A DNA stretch of 35,826 bases from Planctomycetaceae bacterium (GCA_027487735.1 JAIYDA010000151.1:1-35826); one strand, 5' to 3'; counted from the stretch's first letter, positions 16,292-27,909 are shown. A program made the numbers and translations. Notes: generated from the letters alone by a model not told the origin.

Positions 16292-17329
16292 TCATTCATC
16301 GCGCTGCGCCGCCCACGCCCGCGCCGCACCCGTCGTGCCATTCACTTCAAACGTTGTCCGCAGCATCCGCCGCAGCGCGGGCCCTTGCTTCGCGCCCGAA
16401 GCGATGCGCCCAACCAGCCACGACGCTGCCTCATACCCAAGCTGTCCTGCATCCTGACAAACCGCCGTCATGCGAGGCCAGGTGTGCAACCGCGTGTCGC
16501 TGTCGTCCATCCCCACCAGCGAGAGGTCGCGCGGGATCGACAGCCCACGCTCCTGCGCGCGGCGCATCACGCCCAGGGCAGTCATCGGGTTGGTCGCAAA
16601 CACTGAGGTCGGGCGGTGCTTGGCTTGCATCGAGAGCAGCGAGTCGACAACCTGCTCTCCAGCCGCAAAGCCTGCCGACACTTCAAAGATGAGCATCGGG
16701 TCAATCAGCAGCCCCGCCGACGCAAGGGCATCGTCATACGCCCGCCGACGATCCAGATGGTCGCTATCAGCAATATGGTGGATCGCGAGCGCGACCCGCT
16801 TGTGACCCAAGCTCAGCAGGTGCTCCATCGCACGCCGGCTGCTGCTATACGAATCCGCACGAATGCTCGAGATGTTGGGCTCGCTGAACTCTTCGGCGAC
16901 GACCACGCAGGGCACACCCTCAGCCGCGATCCGCGTGATGATGTTGCGATTGTGCCGGAACACACGCAGCACCACGCCCCGCACGCCCTTGCGCAGAAAG
17001 AACTGCGTGAACGTCTCATCGGGCGACTTATCGCGGCGGATGCTCACGAGCTTCAGGTCAAACTGGTGCTCATCCAGCCCACGCATGATGCCCGCCAGCA
17101 GCGCGGGTTCGAACGAGCCGTATTCGGTCTTGACTGGGTCATCCGGATAGGCGAGAGCGAGCACGTTGGTTTGCAGCCTGCCAGTAGGAGGGAAGTATCC
17201 GGCTTCGTTGATCGCCTCCAGCACCCGTTGACGCGTCGCCTCATCCACATCGGGGTGGTTGTTGATCACCCGCGACACCGTCGCTGGTGAAACACTGAGC
17301 TGGCGAGCGAGTGCTCGGACAGAAGCCAT
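16292..17329 (-). CDS. LacI-family transcriptional regulator
   Basis: The 345-residue protein has the LacI DNA-binding head at 1-48: VRALARQLSVSPATVSRVIN (helix-turn-helix), then hinge-helix region TRQRVLEAINEAGY. The rest is a periplasmic-binding-protein-like sensor domain with VLALAYPDD, LAGIMRGLDEHQ and a late LVGMDDSDTRL segment. The start is ATG 17329 with AAAGG upstream. It probably represses until a glucan oligosaccharide binds. It is divergent from the GH17 lipoprotein and transcribed toward the GH16/ABC/GH1 genes. A perfect TGAAACAGTTTCA lies just upstream, near its own predicted transcription start, indicating autoregulation. Ligand identity is inferred from the neighbours. Confidence 0.94.
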   Translation of the reverse strand: MASVRALARQLSVSPATVSRVINNHPDVDEATRQRVLEAINEAGYFPPTGRLQTNVLALAYPDDPVKTEYGSFEPALLAGIMRGLDEHQFDLKLVSIRRDKSPDETFTQFFLRKGVRGVVLRVFRHNRNIITRIAAEGVPCVVVAEEFSEPNISSIRADSYSSSRRAMEHLLSLGHKRVALAIHHIADSDHLDRRRAYDDALASAGLLIDPMLIFEVSAGFAAGEQVVDSLLSMQAKHRPTSVFATNPMTALGVMRRAQERGLSIPRDLSLVGMDDSDTRLHTWPRMTAVCQDAGQLGYEAASWLVGRIASGAKQGPALRRMLRTTFEVNGTTGAARAWAAQRDE

Positions 17330-17343
17330 AAGAACCTTTCTTG

Positions 17344-17366
17344 ACACGGGCTGAACAGCCCCGTGT
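17344..17366. repeat. Inverted repeat in the lacI leader
   Basis: ACACGGGCTG and CAGCCCCGTGT are complementary around AA, with one bulged G. The hairpin would form in the 5' leader of lacI mRNA, 15 bases before the start codon, and adjoins the operator-like site. It may affect translation of the regulator or be a second protein-binding site. Confidence 0.4.
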
Positions 17367-17378
17367 GAAACAGTTTCA
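17366..17378. promoter_or_regulatory. Perfect operator-like palindrome TGAAACAGTTTCA
   Basis: A 13-base palindrome with half-sites TGAAAC and GTTTCA around a single base. It covers the predicted lacI transcription start (about 17375). Similar half-sites occur at 17473 and at 818-853. Half-sites of this kind resemble those bound by LacI-family proteins; binding by this LacI is inferred. Confidence 0.6.
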
Positions 17379-17381
17379 GGC

Positions 17382-17409
17382 AAGATACCCGATTTTCTTT
17401 GTGCCGCAA
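17382..17409 (-). promoter_or_regulatory. lacI promoter
   Basis: On the minus strand, TTGCGG (complement of 17404-17409) and TATCTT (complement of 17382-17387) are separated by 16 bases. The start of transcription is expected near 17375, inside the operator-like palindrome. Confidence 0.5.
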
Positions 17410-17472
17410 CCCCTATTTTCAGAATTCTTCTCGTCCCAATAACAATTCACACCCCGGCATCGCCCTCCCAGA

Positions 17473-17508
17473 TGAAACAGTTGCATTCCTTGTTTCTTCC
17501 GTTATGCT
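17473..17508 (+). promoter_or_regulatory. GH17 promoter with overlapping second operator-like site
   Basis: TTGCAT (17481-17486) and TATGCT (17503-17508) are separated by 16 bases. The -35 box is part of TGAAACAGTTGCA (17473-17485), which differs from the perfect site by one base. Transcription would start at about 17515, the first base of the GH17 ATG, so the mRNA may be leaderless; there is no ribosome site upstream of that ATG. Confidence 0.5.
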
Positions 17509-17514
17509 GCCCGC

Positions 17515-18606
17515 ATGGCCAATCTCTCCGCCCGCCTCGCCCTCGTTTCCGCGCTTTCCCTTGGCATGCTCGCCCTCGCTTCTGGGTGTGCCACGTCATC
17601 GCCATCCGCAGGTCGTGATGGCTCGCAAGCGACCGCCAGCGGCGTCCGCCAAGCCTTTGACCCCATGTTTGATGGTGCCTGGGCGGGCGATGCCATCTGC
17701 TACGGCCCACACCGGGACGGGCAAGGCCCAGGCACCCCAGACCAGCCAACGGCCGAAAATATCGCCGAGGACGCCCGCATTATGGCGAAGTCCTGGCGCT
17801 TTGTCCGCATGTACGGCGTGGGCGACGCCACCGAGCACTTCCTCCAAGCCATCGAGCGCGAGAAGCTGCCCCTCAAGCTGTTCATGGGCGTCTGGATCGC
17901 GCCCGAAGCCGAGTTTGACAAAGACGGCAAGCTCGTGCGCGTGCTCGACGAGAACATCCGCCTGAACAACGAGCAGGTCGCGGGCGCGATTCGCCTCGCA
18001 AACAAGTATCCCAAGCACATCGCCGCGATCGGCGTGGGCAACGAGACGCAGGTCTTCTGGTCGACCTATCGCACCGCATCCGACGTGCTCATCAAGCACA
18101 TCCGCGCAGTGAAGGCGGGCGTGCCGCACCCCGTCACCACCTGCGACAGCTACGAGTTCTGGCTCACGCCCGAGAGCGTCACGATCGCGAAAGAGCTCGA
18201 CTTTGCTGCGGTGCACATCTACGCAATGTGGAACAAGCAACAGCTCGAGGACGCGATCGTTTGGTCGCGCACCAAGCTGGCCGAGGTGCAGGCAAAGCAC
18301 CCAAACATGCAGTTCGTCATCACCGAGCTGGGCTGGGCGACAGACCGCGGCATGAACGGCTATCAGGCCGAGGGCATCGTCGGCAAGTGGGGCGAAGGCC
18401 CGCAGGAAACATTCTTCCGCACCTGGCGCGACTACGCCCGCACGCACAAGATTCCATACTTCTGGTTCCAAGCCTTCGACGAGAAGTGGAAGGGCGGCAC
18501 CGAGCCCAACGAAGTCGAGAAGCACTGGGGTGTCTACTTCTCCAATCGCAAACCCAAGCAGGTGATGCAGCACGAGCTGCCGCGCGATGCGTCGACCAAG
18601 CACTGA
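17515..18606 (+). CDS. GH17-like beta-1,3-glucan hydrolase, predicted lipoprotein
   Basis: The 363-residue protein begins with a lipoprotein signal (hydrophobic 6-24, lipobox LASGC with Cys25), so it should sit on a membrane surface. The rest is a TIM barrel resembling family 17 glucanases: acid/base Glu177 in GVGNETQ and nucleophile Glu271 in VITELGW, plus WRFVRMYGVGD early and FWFQAFDEKWK late. Family 17 enzymes act on beta-1,3-glucans as endo- or exo-hydrolases or transferases. It is divergent from lacI, has an operator-like site over its -35 box and may be translated from a leaderless message. It probably trims GH16 products before uptake. Family assignment is confident at fold and motif level. 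Confidence 0.87.
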   Translation: MANLSARLALVSALSLGMLALASGCATSSPSAGRDGSQATASGVRQAFDPMFDGAWAGDAICYGPHRDGQGPGTPDQPTAENIAEDARIMAKSWRFVRMYGVGDATEHFLQAIEREKLPLKLFMGVWIAPEAEFDKDGKLVRVLDENIRLNNEQVAGAIRLANKYPKHIAAIGVGNETQVFWSTYRTASDVLIKHIRAVKAGVPHPVTTCDSYEFWLTPESVTIAKELDFAAVHIYAMWNKQQLEDAIVWSRTKLAEVQAKHPNMQFVITELGWATDRGMNGYQAEGIVGKWGEGPQETFFRTWRDYARTHKIPYFWFQAFDEKWKGGTEPNEVEKHWGVYFSNRKPKQVMQHELPRDASTKH

Positions 18607-18692
18607 ACTGGAGCAGGTGCAACACGGAGCCAGCAGCGCACGCGCGCGATCGCATCGTCGAGTGTGCGACCAACACCACCTACGCTCGGGCT

Positions 18693-19427
18693 ATGCACAC
18701 CCCGCCTCCAGACGACCCGATCGCGTATGTCGATTGGCACCTCAATCACATGCGCACCAACTTGCACAAGGACATGACCGCCGTGCACGTGTGGGAGTTC
18801 ACGCTGCGCACGAAGGACGTGCGAGGCATGCACGCGCTCGCGAAGGCGCTCACCAAGGCTCGATACCTCACGACAGTGCAGGACGTCGTGATGGAGTCAA
18901 CCTTCGAAGAGCCACCGGCGGGCAAGGGCAAAGCCAAAGGCAAAGGCAAGTGGAAGACCGTCGAGGGCCCACCCATGGTCACGGCTTTCTCGCGCGGCAA
19001 GCCCACCGCAGTCGGCCTCAAGCGCCGCGTCCGAGCACTGCTCGCGCTCGCAGCCAAGCACAACGCGACGTACAGCTCAATGAGCTCGATGGACATGGAA
19101 GAGTTCGAGATGCTCTACGGACCGCCCAAGGCCATGTCGCTCGACGACGCCTGCTGGCGACTGCGGCATCACTCCGACCTTGGCCTCAAGCAAGGCGCGA
19201 AGATCGAGTACAACTTCTGCCTCATCGCCAAGGACGTGAAAGCCTGCACCGCAGCCCTGAAGAAAGCGGGCTTTGAGAACGTCTCGCGCGCACCAGAAGA
19301 CGCAAACTGGACGATCAGCGTCACGCTCCCCGGCACGAACAACGAGACGCGACTGCAAGCCGCGTTCGCCACGATGAAGCAGGCGGCAAAGGCCGCCGGA
19401 GGCACGCTCAAGGGTGTGGAGGTGTAA
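18693..19427 (+). CDS. RraB-like protein with two repeated domains
   Basis: This 244-residue soluble protein appears to contain two related alpha/beta halves. The first (about 30-130) has VWEFTLRTKDVRGMHALAKAL, then VTAFSRGKPTAVGLKRRVRALLALA and YSSM. The second (about 165-244) has YNFCLIAKDVKACTAALKKAGF and ends WTISVTLPGTNNETRLQAAF. The pattern recalls the small RraB-type fold (RNase E inhibitor), often found duplicated in uncharacterised proteins. A Lys/Gly-rich linker (about 70-90) interrupts the first half. ATG 18693 has no strong ribosome site and follows GH17 by 86 bases. The role is unknown; an effect on RNase E is only a family-based possibility. Confidence 0.6.
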   Translation: MHTPPPDDPIAYVDWHLNHMRTNLHKDMTAVHVWEFTLRTKDVRGMHALAKALTKARYLTTVQDVVMESTFEEPPAGKGKAKGKGKWKTVEGPPMVTAFSRGKPTAVGLKRRVRALLALAAKHNATYSSMSSMDMEEFEMLYGPPKAMSLDDACWRLRHHSDLGLKQGAKIEYNFCLIAKDVKACTAALKKAGFENVSRAPEDANWTISVTLPGTNNETRLQAAFATMKQAAKAAGGTLKGVEV

Positions 19428-19591
19428 GAGCAGTGGGGGGCAGGCCTGATGGAGGTTTGTCGCGCGGCAGAGCGCCGCGCGCTGGCGCGGTCGCAGCGTT
19501 TGCGTGCGTTGTCGTGTCCCTGGCAGGCAACCCACTCCCAGCACCGCCCACCAACTACCGCCCTCCAACTGCCGCCACCCAAAACGCACAA

Positions 19592-19616
19592 CACCCCGCG
19601 TGCATGACGCGGGGTG
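19592..19616 (-). terminator. Terminator of the tRNA-Val transcript
   Basis: CACCCCGCG and CGCGGGGTG form a perfect 9-base-pair stem with a 7-base loop. On the minus strand it is followed by TTGTGCGTTTTG. It lies 10 bases past the 3' end of the tRNA. Confidence 0.7.
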
Positions 19617-19626
19617 CGAGGAGTAA

Positions 19627-19700
19627 TGGGCGCAACTGGACTCGAACCAGTGACCTCGGCTATGTGACAGCCGCGCTCTAGCCAACTGAGCTATGCGCCC
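19627..19700 (-). tRNA. tRNA-Val (anticodon CAC)
   Basis: The 74-base cloverleaf is complete: acceptor GGGCGCA/TGCGCCC with discriminator A, D-stem GCTC/GAGC, anticodon stem CGGCT/AGCCG with loop GTCACAT, and T-arm ACTGG-TTCGAGT-CCAGT. Anticodon CAC reads GTG. CCA is not encoded. Position 32 is G rather than a pyrimidine, which is unusual. It could be mistaken for tRNA-Asp because the loop contains GTC, but that register breaks the anticodon stem. Confidence 0.88.
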
Positions 19701-19900
19701 GCTCGGGTGCACGCGAACGGGCGGTTTGTCGCTCGTGCCGCGTGGCGGGGGCGTTCAAAGTCGGGCTTTGAATGCCTTGGGGAGGAGTATAGCCGAGGTC
19801 GTGGGAGTTGGCTAGTGCGTGGAGCGAAGCAGGGCCGGCCCGGTATGTATTGTGGGCGCCACAACTTATGTCGCTCCCTGCCAGATCTGCCGTGCGGCGC

Positions 19901-20269
19901 TCAGTCGCTGTCGGCTGCCTTCTCTCCGCCCGCTGTGAGTTCCCGTTGCAACGACTCCACAGCGTCGATCAGGCCGACAAACCTGCTCCCAAAGGGCGTG
20001 AGCCGATACTCAACGCGTGGGGGCGACTCGGCAAAGACAGTGCGATCGATGATGCCGAAGCGTTGCAGCTTCGCGAGCCGCTCGTTGAGGACCTTGGCAG
20101 AAAGTCCGGGCGCCTTCCTCTCGATCGCGCCGGGCCGACTCACGCCGGATCGAATGCACCCCAGCACATGCAAGCTCCACTTACAGCCCACGATCGACTC
20201 GAGCATCTCACCGACCGTTGGGCTCGCGTGGAACTCGATGCGTTGCGGGTCGGGCTTCTCGGTGGGCAT
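19901..20269 (-). CDS. HxlR-family transcriptional regulator
   Basis: The 122-residue winged-helix protein has the HxlR core: VGCKWSLHVLGCIRSGVSRPG, then PGLSAKVLNERLAKLQRFGIIDR and the wing FAESPPRVEYRLTPFG. Two cysteines flank the first helix (GCKWSLHVLGC), where many relatives have Gly; several HxlR proteins sense thiol-reactive compounds through an N-terminal cysteine. ATG 20269 gives a typical length; a TTG at 20335 would add 22 residues, and neither has a clear ribosome site. The gene is divergent from a CPVC thioredoxin-like gene 212 bases away, which it may control. Confidence 0.88.
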   Translation of the reverse strand: MPTEKPDPQRIEFHASPTVGEMLESIVGCKWSLHVLGCIRSGVSRPGAIERKAPGLSAKVLNERLAKLQRFGIIDRTVFAESPPRVEYRLTPFGSRFVGLIDAVESLQRELTAGGEKAADSD

Positions 20270-20481
20270 GCCAAATGGTTGGATTGCGTCTGGGCACAAA
20301 GCGGGAGAGCGCGAGAAAAACTCGCGCGTGTGCAAAGAAAAAGTTTGTCGAGGACGTCATGCAAGAGGCACCACTCGGTGGCTGAGTTACCGAAAGGTGC
20401 CCGAGCAACCACGCGACCGCACGCGCATTTCAGTCATGCACGCCCGCGGAATAGGCCGCGTGCGAGTGCATGGAGAAAACC

Positions 20482-20718
20482 ATGAAGACGAAAGCAACGT
20501 TCTATCACGCAGGGTGTCCGGTGTGCGTCGAGGCCGAGCAGCAGCTTGCACGGGCCATCGATCCGGCAAGGTTTGAAGTCGAGGTCGTGCACCTTGGCAC
20601 CGCAAAGAACCGGGTCGCCGAGGCAGAAAAGCGGGGCGTCAAGTCTGTGCCTGCACTCGTGATTGGTGATGCGCCGCTGCACATCAACTTCGGTGCTCCG
20701 CTCTCCGCACTCAAGTGA
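20482..20718 (+). CDS. Small thioredoxin-fold protein with CPVC motif
   Basis: The 78-residue product is a minimal thioredoxin/glutaredoxin fold: beta strand KATFYHAG, redox motif CPVC (about residues 12-15), helix VEAEQQLARAI, then the cis-proline segment KSVPALVIG. There is no signal peptide, so it is probably a cytoplasmic thiol-disulfide protein. The start is ATG 20482 because GGAG lies six bases upstream; an in-frame ATG at 20470 overlaps that site. It is followed by a strong terminator, so it forms a single-gene transcript. Its divergence from the HxlR regulator suggests a small redox-responsive unit. Confidence 0.87.
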   Translation: MKTKATFYHAGCPVCVEAEQQLARAIDPARFEVEVVHLGTAKNRVAEAEKRGVKSVPALVIGDAPLHINFGAPLSALK

Positions 20719-20729
20719 AACCCAACCAG

Positions 20730-20763
20730 CACAGGGCTCGCGCTCCGCGTGGCCCTGTGTTTT
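20730..20763 (+). terminator. Rho-independent terminator of the thioredoxin-like gene
   Basis: CACAGGGC (20730-20737) pairs with GCCCTGTG (20752-20759) around a 14-base loop that can itself fold, followed by TTTT (20760-20763). Confidence 0.85.
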
Positions 20764-20839
20764 CTTGCAGGCCCGTTCGGGCATCAAACCGACGCAACTT
20801 GTCCGCAGAACTCATGCCTCGCTTCGCGTATGTTCACGC

Positions 20840-21190
20840 ATGCGGACGACATGGATGCACTCGGCAGTGGGGCGGTTTCGCGTTGCGGCCATCGCCGAGG
20901 CGTGGTCGTGGGCGGGGCTGCTCGTGGGCATGCTTTTCAAATACGTCGTGGTGCACAACGACATCGGCGTCAAGATCATGGGCCCGATCCACGGCGCGTT
21001 GTTCGTCCTCTACTGCCTCTGCGTGCTCGACGTCTCGCGGCACCTGCGGCTGGGCCCGCGCCTCACGCTGCTCGGGCTCGCCGCCGCGTTTCCGCCCTTC
21101 ACAACGATCTGGTTTGAGCGCGTGGTCATGCGCCGCGTGCGCGGTGCAGCTGCGACCGGGCAAACTCCATCCGCGCCCGCAAAGCAATGA
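20840..21190 (+). CDS. DUF3817 family small membrane protein
   Basis: The 116-residue protein matches the DUF3817 pattern: FRVAAIAEAWSWAGLLVGMLFKY, then NDIGVKIMGPIHGALFVLYCLC, then a third hydrophobic segment LTLLGLAAAFPPFTTIWFE and a basic tail. Three membrane helices are expected. The family has no established function. The start is taken at ATG 20840; no ribosome site is visible, and ATG 20855 is also possible. It stands between a terminator and the convergent DUF3592 gene. Confidence 0.8.
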   Translation: MRTTWMHSAVGRFRVAAIAEAWSWAGLLVGMLFKYVVVHNDIGVKIMGPIHGALFVLYCLCVLDVSRHLRLGPRLTLLGLAAAFPPFTTIWFERVVMRRVRGAAATGQTPSAPAKQ

Positions 21191-21264
21191 GCGTTGCGAG
21201 GCATCGTGCACGCTGTGTCGGTGGAACTCGCTGCCGCCAATCCCCCTGCGTGAAGAGAGCGCCT

Positions 21265-22323
21265 CTACGCCCCAAGTGCCTGCTTGCGCAACCACGTTGC
21301 GAGGTCCTGTGCCTCCACCTGATTGTCCGTCCGGCGCACGCTCAGGCTGCGAATGTGGTTGCACCCATGCGGGCGAATCTTCACGACGTATCGCCCGAGC
21401 TTCAGGTCATCACCCAGTGCCGAGGCATCGTGCGCCTCGATCGCCTCGATGTCATCGAATCGGATCGCAGGCCTGCCATAAAACTCCGCAAGCTCTAAGG
21501 GCAGGCGCATCTCGCGTGCCGAGCGATCGACAATGAGCGCGCCCTCCCCCCGCCTTCGCACCGCAACGAGCCACAAATACCGCGCAAGCCCACCTGCCAC
21601 GATCATGACACACCCCACGCCCACAGCCCACACAGGCGGATCAAGATCAAACCCATACACCAGCAGAGCCATCACCAGCACCCACGCGGCAAAGCCTCCA
21701 GACGCAACGCCCCACTTCGGAAACACAGGCCGCAGCTCGATGCGAGCCTCGCGACCACTGTCCGACAGCAGCAGGCCGCCCGCGACGCGGTGCTGCTTGC
21801 GTTGCAGCCAGCGCACACCAGCGATGGTGCACGACACGCCCAGAAGCAAGAAAGGCAACGCCGCAGGTAAAGGCAGCAGGTGATACCCGTGCAGCGTGTT
21901 GTCAAGCACCGCCCGCGACGGATTCTGCGGATCGACAAACGCCGTGATGCGCGTGCCGGGCGTCCACACAAGCCGATTGCGTTCCCCACGCCGGCTTGCC
22001 AGCAACCCCACGCCATAGCAGTAGCGATCACCCTTCTGCAACACCCCGCCCACGCGATACTCATACGTCATAGGGCGCGCAACCAGCAACCCCGACGCAC
22101 GAAACGGCGTCGTGCCCGTCACGATCGCCGGAGTGGGCACCCAGCTTCGCGTCGCAAGCTGCTGGCCGATGCCCCGCGCAGCGACCGCAAAGCACAACAC
22201 CACCACCGCGAGCGCAAGGCACGCGATAACAAACGCCACCGCAGCAAGGCCGCGATGGGAGGCTGGGGGGTGTTCACCCACGACTTCGTTATCGGCTATT
22301 CCGGGCTTGCGCCTGAGTGGCAC
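21265..22323 (-). CDS. DUF3592 domain membrane protein
   Basis: The 352-residue protein has a first membrane helix at about 27-50, then an extracytoplasmic DUF3592-like domain with WVPTPAIVTGTTPF, MTYEYRVGGVLQKGDRYCYG and PGTRITAFVDPQNPSRAVL, then further membrane helices near 150-168 and 208-250, and a soluble C-terminal part (about 260-352) with FDDIEAIEAHD. No catalytic motif is visible and the family function is unknown. The start is uncertain: GTG 22323 opens the frame but lacks a ribosome site. It is convergent with DUF3817. Confidence 0.75.
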   Translation of the reverse strand: MPLRRKPGIADNEVVGEHPPASHRGLAAVAFVIACLALAVVVLCFAVAARGIGQQLATRSWVPTPAIVTGTTPFRASGLLVARPMTYEYRVGGVLQKGDRYCYGVGLLASRRGERNRLVWTPGTRITAFVDPQNPSRAVLDNTLHGYHLLPLPAALPFLLLGVSCTIAGVRWLQRKQHRVAGGLLLSDSGREARIELRPVFPKWGVASGGFAAWVLVMALLVYGFDLDPPVWAVGVGCVMIVAGGLARYLWLVAVRRRGEGALIVDRSAREMRLPLELAEFYGRPAIRFDDIEAIEAHDASALGDDLKLGRYVVKIRPHGCNHIRSLSVRRTDNQVEAQDLATWLRKQALGA

Positions 22324-22379
22324 TTCGGCCTTGGCTTACGAGTACGAGAAAAGGCCTGAGCTCCATTGAGCCCGCGCCT

Positions 22380-22736
22380 CTACCGCACATGCGAAAAATG
22401 CAGCTCCAGATATCGGGCGACATAGTCGACCACGCTGCTGGCTTCCATGATGTCCGGGTTATTCGTGTAGCCCATGGGCTCAAACCGCATGCCCTTGAAC
22501 CGCTTCACGGCCTCTTCCACCGTCAGCCCGTGCTGAATCGCCAGGCTAAACGCCCTGCAAAACGCCTGGCACATCCCGTTCATCGTCGAGCCTTCCTTGC
22601 TCATCTTGATGAAGATCTCGCCGGGCCTGCCATCGGCATACAGCCCAATCGTGAGATATCCTTCGTGCGACCCAATCGAGAACTTGTGGGTCAGTGAATC
22701 GCGGGTTGTCGGTAGCGCGACGCGCATTGCGGGCAT
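22380..22736 (-). CDS. Stand-alone domain resembling the C-terminus of B12-dependent ribonucleotide reductase (NrdJ)
   Basis: The 118-residue protein opens ALPTTRDSLTHKFSIGSHEGYLTIGLY, continues DGRPGEIFIKMSKEGSTMNG, then a helix with VEEAVKRF and RFEPMGYTNNPDIMEASSVVDYVARYL. This is the pattern of the C-terminal part of adenosylcobalamin-dependent class II reductases (NrdJ; NrdJb where the enzyme is split), but no catalytic barrel or other reductase gene lies beside it. ATG 22736 is preferred because AAGGAG lies eight bases upstream. It may act in trans on a reductase encoded elsewhere or be a free-standing relative. The absence of the usual final cysteine-rich TSCPD zinc motif is notable. 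Confidence 0.78.
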   Translation of the reverse strand: MPAMRVALPTTRDSLTHKFSIGSHEGYLTIGLYADGRPGEIFIKMSKEGSTMNGMCQAFCRAFSLAIQHGLTVEEAVKRFKGMRFEPMGYTNNPDIMEASSVVDYVARYLELHFSHVR

Positions 22737-22964
22737 GCCTTGCACTCCTTGCGAAGGTCGATTTTGGTCAGACGCATCCATGCAGCTCCGACCCTAGCAC
22801 CCATCCGCGCAGCGAAGCCAGCAACCGACAGGTGCCACGCAAAAAGAATCGTCCATTCCTGCAAATTGTCCGCAGAACATCACCGCACGGGCTGCCAACA
22901 CCCGATCATTTCCCTTGCTTCTCGCTCGCCCCCGCGGGCGGCCTGCCTGACATATCATCGCACC

Positions 22965-23321
22965 GTGCCTCAGCCCACCCAGCCATCCGATTCCCACGCC
23001 CCCGCTTCGGCGGTCGCGCGCGTGCGTGCGTCGGTAGCAAGAGTGGGGGTGCTCGCCCTCGTTGCACTGCTCTGGCCTCAGGTCGCATTCGCCCTCGCGG
23101 CGGATTCGCTTCAGGGCCAGCGGGCCCGCTCCAGCCAAGTCGCCCCGCTGCCTCAGGCGGTTGCTGGCGATGCCACGCTGGAAGCCCAGCACGCCTGGCA
23201 AGCACCGGGCGTTTCAGTCGCGGTCGCGCCGCGGGTTGCCGTCGGTTCCCGCGACCTTGTTTCGCCCGCCCACCTGCTGCGATGGGCCTGGGTCTGCTCG
23301 CTCCCGCCGCCAGCGTGCTGA
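22965..23321 (+). CDS. Possible small exported or membrane protein upstream of secA
   Basis: A 118-codon frame from GTG 22965 encodes a basic N-terminus and one hydrophobic stretch at about 26-42 (VGVLALVALLWPQVAFALA), like a signal peptide or anchor, then an Ala/Val-rich part without known motifs. A TATCAT box lies six bases before the GTG, but no ribosome site is seen. Overlapping frames are also open, so it may not be a gene. I do not recognise a family. Confidence 0.3.
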   Translation: MPQPTQPSDSHAPASAVARVRASVARVGVLALVALLWPQVAFALAADSLQGQRARSSQVAPLPQAVAGDATLEAQHAWQAPGVSVAVAPRVAVGSRDLVSPAHLLRWAWVCSLPPPAC

Positions 23322-23570
23322 AGAGCTGGTTTTCTCCGCGCGTTCCGCACCGTTGCTCTCTGCAGGTGTTGCGTGCACGGTGCGTGTCAGGGATTGCTTC
23401 CCGCTCCGCCCATTCAGCACGCCCACGCGGCTCCACCAGCCCCCTCCCCGCATCCTCCGCGCGCCCTCCGCGCGTCTCACGCCTTCCACACGCAAGCCGC
23501 TCTCTTTTCACCGCACGCCGCGCCCCGCGCGAGCTTCTGTGCGGTCTCCCCTTTCAGGTAGATTCCTCCC
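23322..23570. other. Cytosine-rich leader region upstream of secA
   Basis: No gene is seen in these 249 bases. The plus strand is rich in C. A direct repeat CCTCCGCGCG occurs twice at about 23453-23473. No clear promoter was found for secA. Confidence 0.35.
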
Positions 23571-27706
<4,136 letters not shown>

Positions 27707-27707
<1 letters not shown>

Positions 27708-27738
27708 TCGCAAGAACTCTTTGTCGCAAGAACTCTTC
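27707..27738 (+). repeat. 16-base tandem duplication after secA
   Basis: GTCGCAAGAACTCTT occurs at 27707 and again at 27723, a 16-base period, starting inside the secA stop codon. It lies just before the terminator. Confidence 0.7.
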
Positions 27739-27753
27739 ATCCCAACAACCACC

Positions 27754-27786
27754 GTGGCACAGGCCCCAGCCTGTGCCACTTTTTTT
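27754..27786 (+). terminator. Rho-independent terminator of secA
   Basis: GTGGCACAGG pairs with CCTGTGCCAC (perfect 10-base-pair stem, 6-base loop), followed by seven T residues. Confidence 0.93.
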
Positions 27787-27909
27787 CATGTCCCAGCACC
27801 CCCCGCCCACCCTCCAACACCAGGCCCCAAACCCCTACGCTTGCAACTCCCCGGCCTCTCGTCCGTAAAGACAGGTGCCAGGCCCGTTTGTCCGCCCGCG
27901 AGGTATCTC

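Noticed and set aside
19627..19700. Reading the tRNA as tRNA-Asp (GTC)
   Set aside because: That anticodon register breaks the five-base anticodon stem; CGGCT/AGCCG pairs perfectly only with anticodon CAC.
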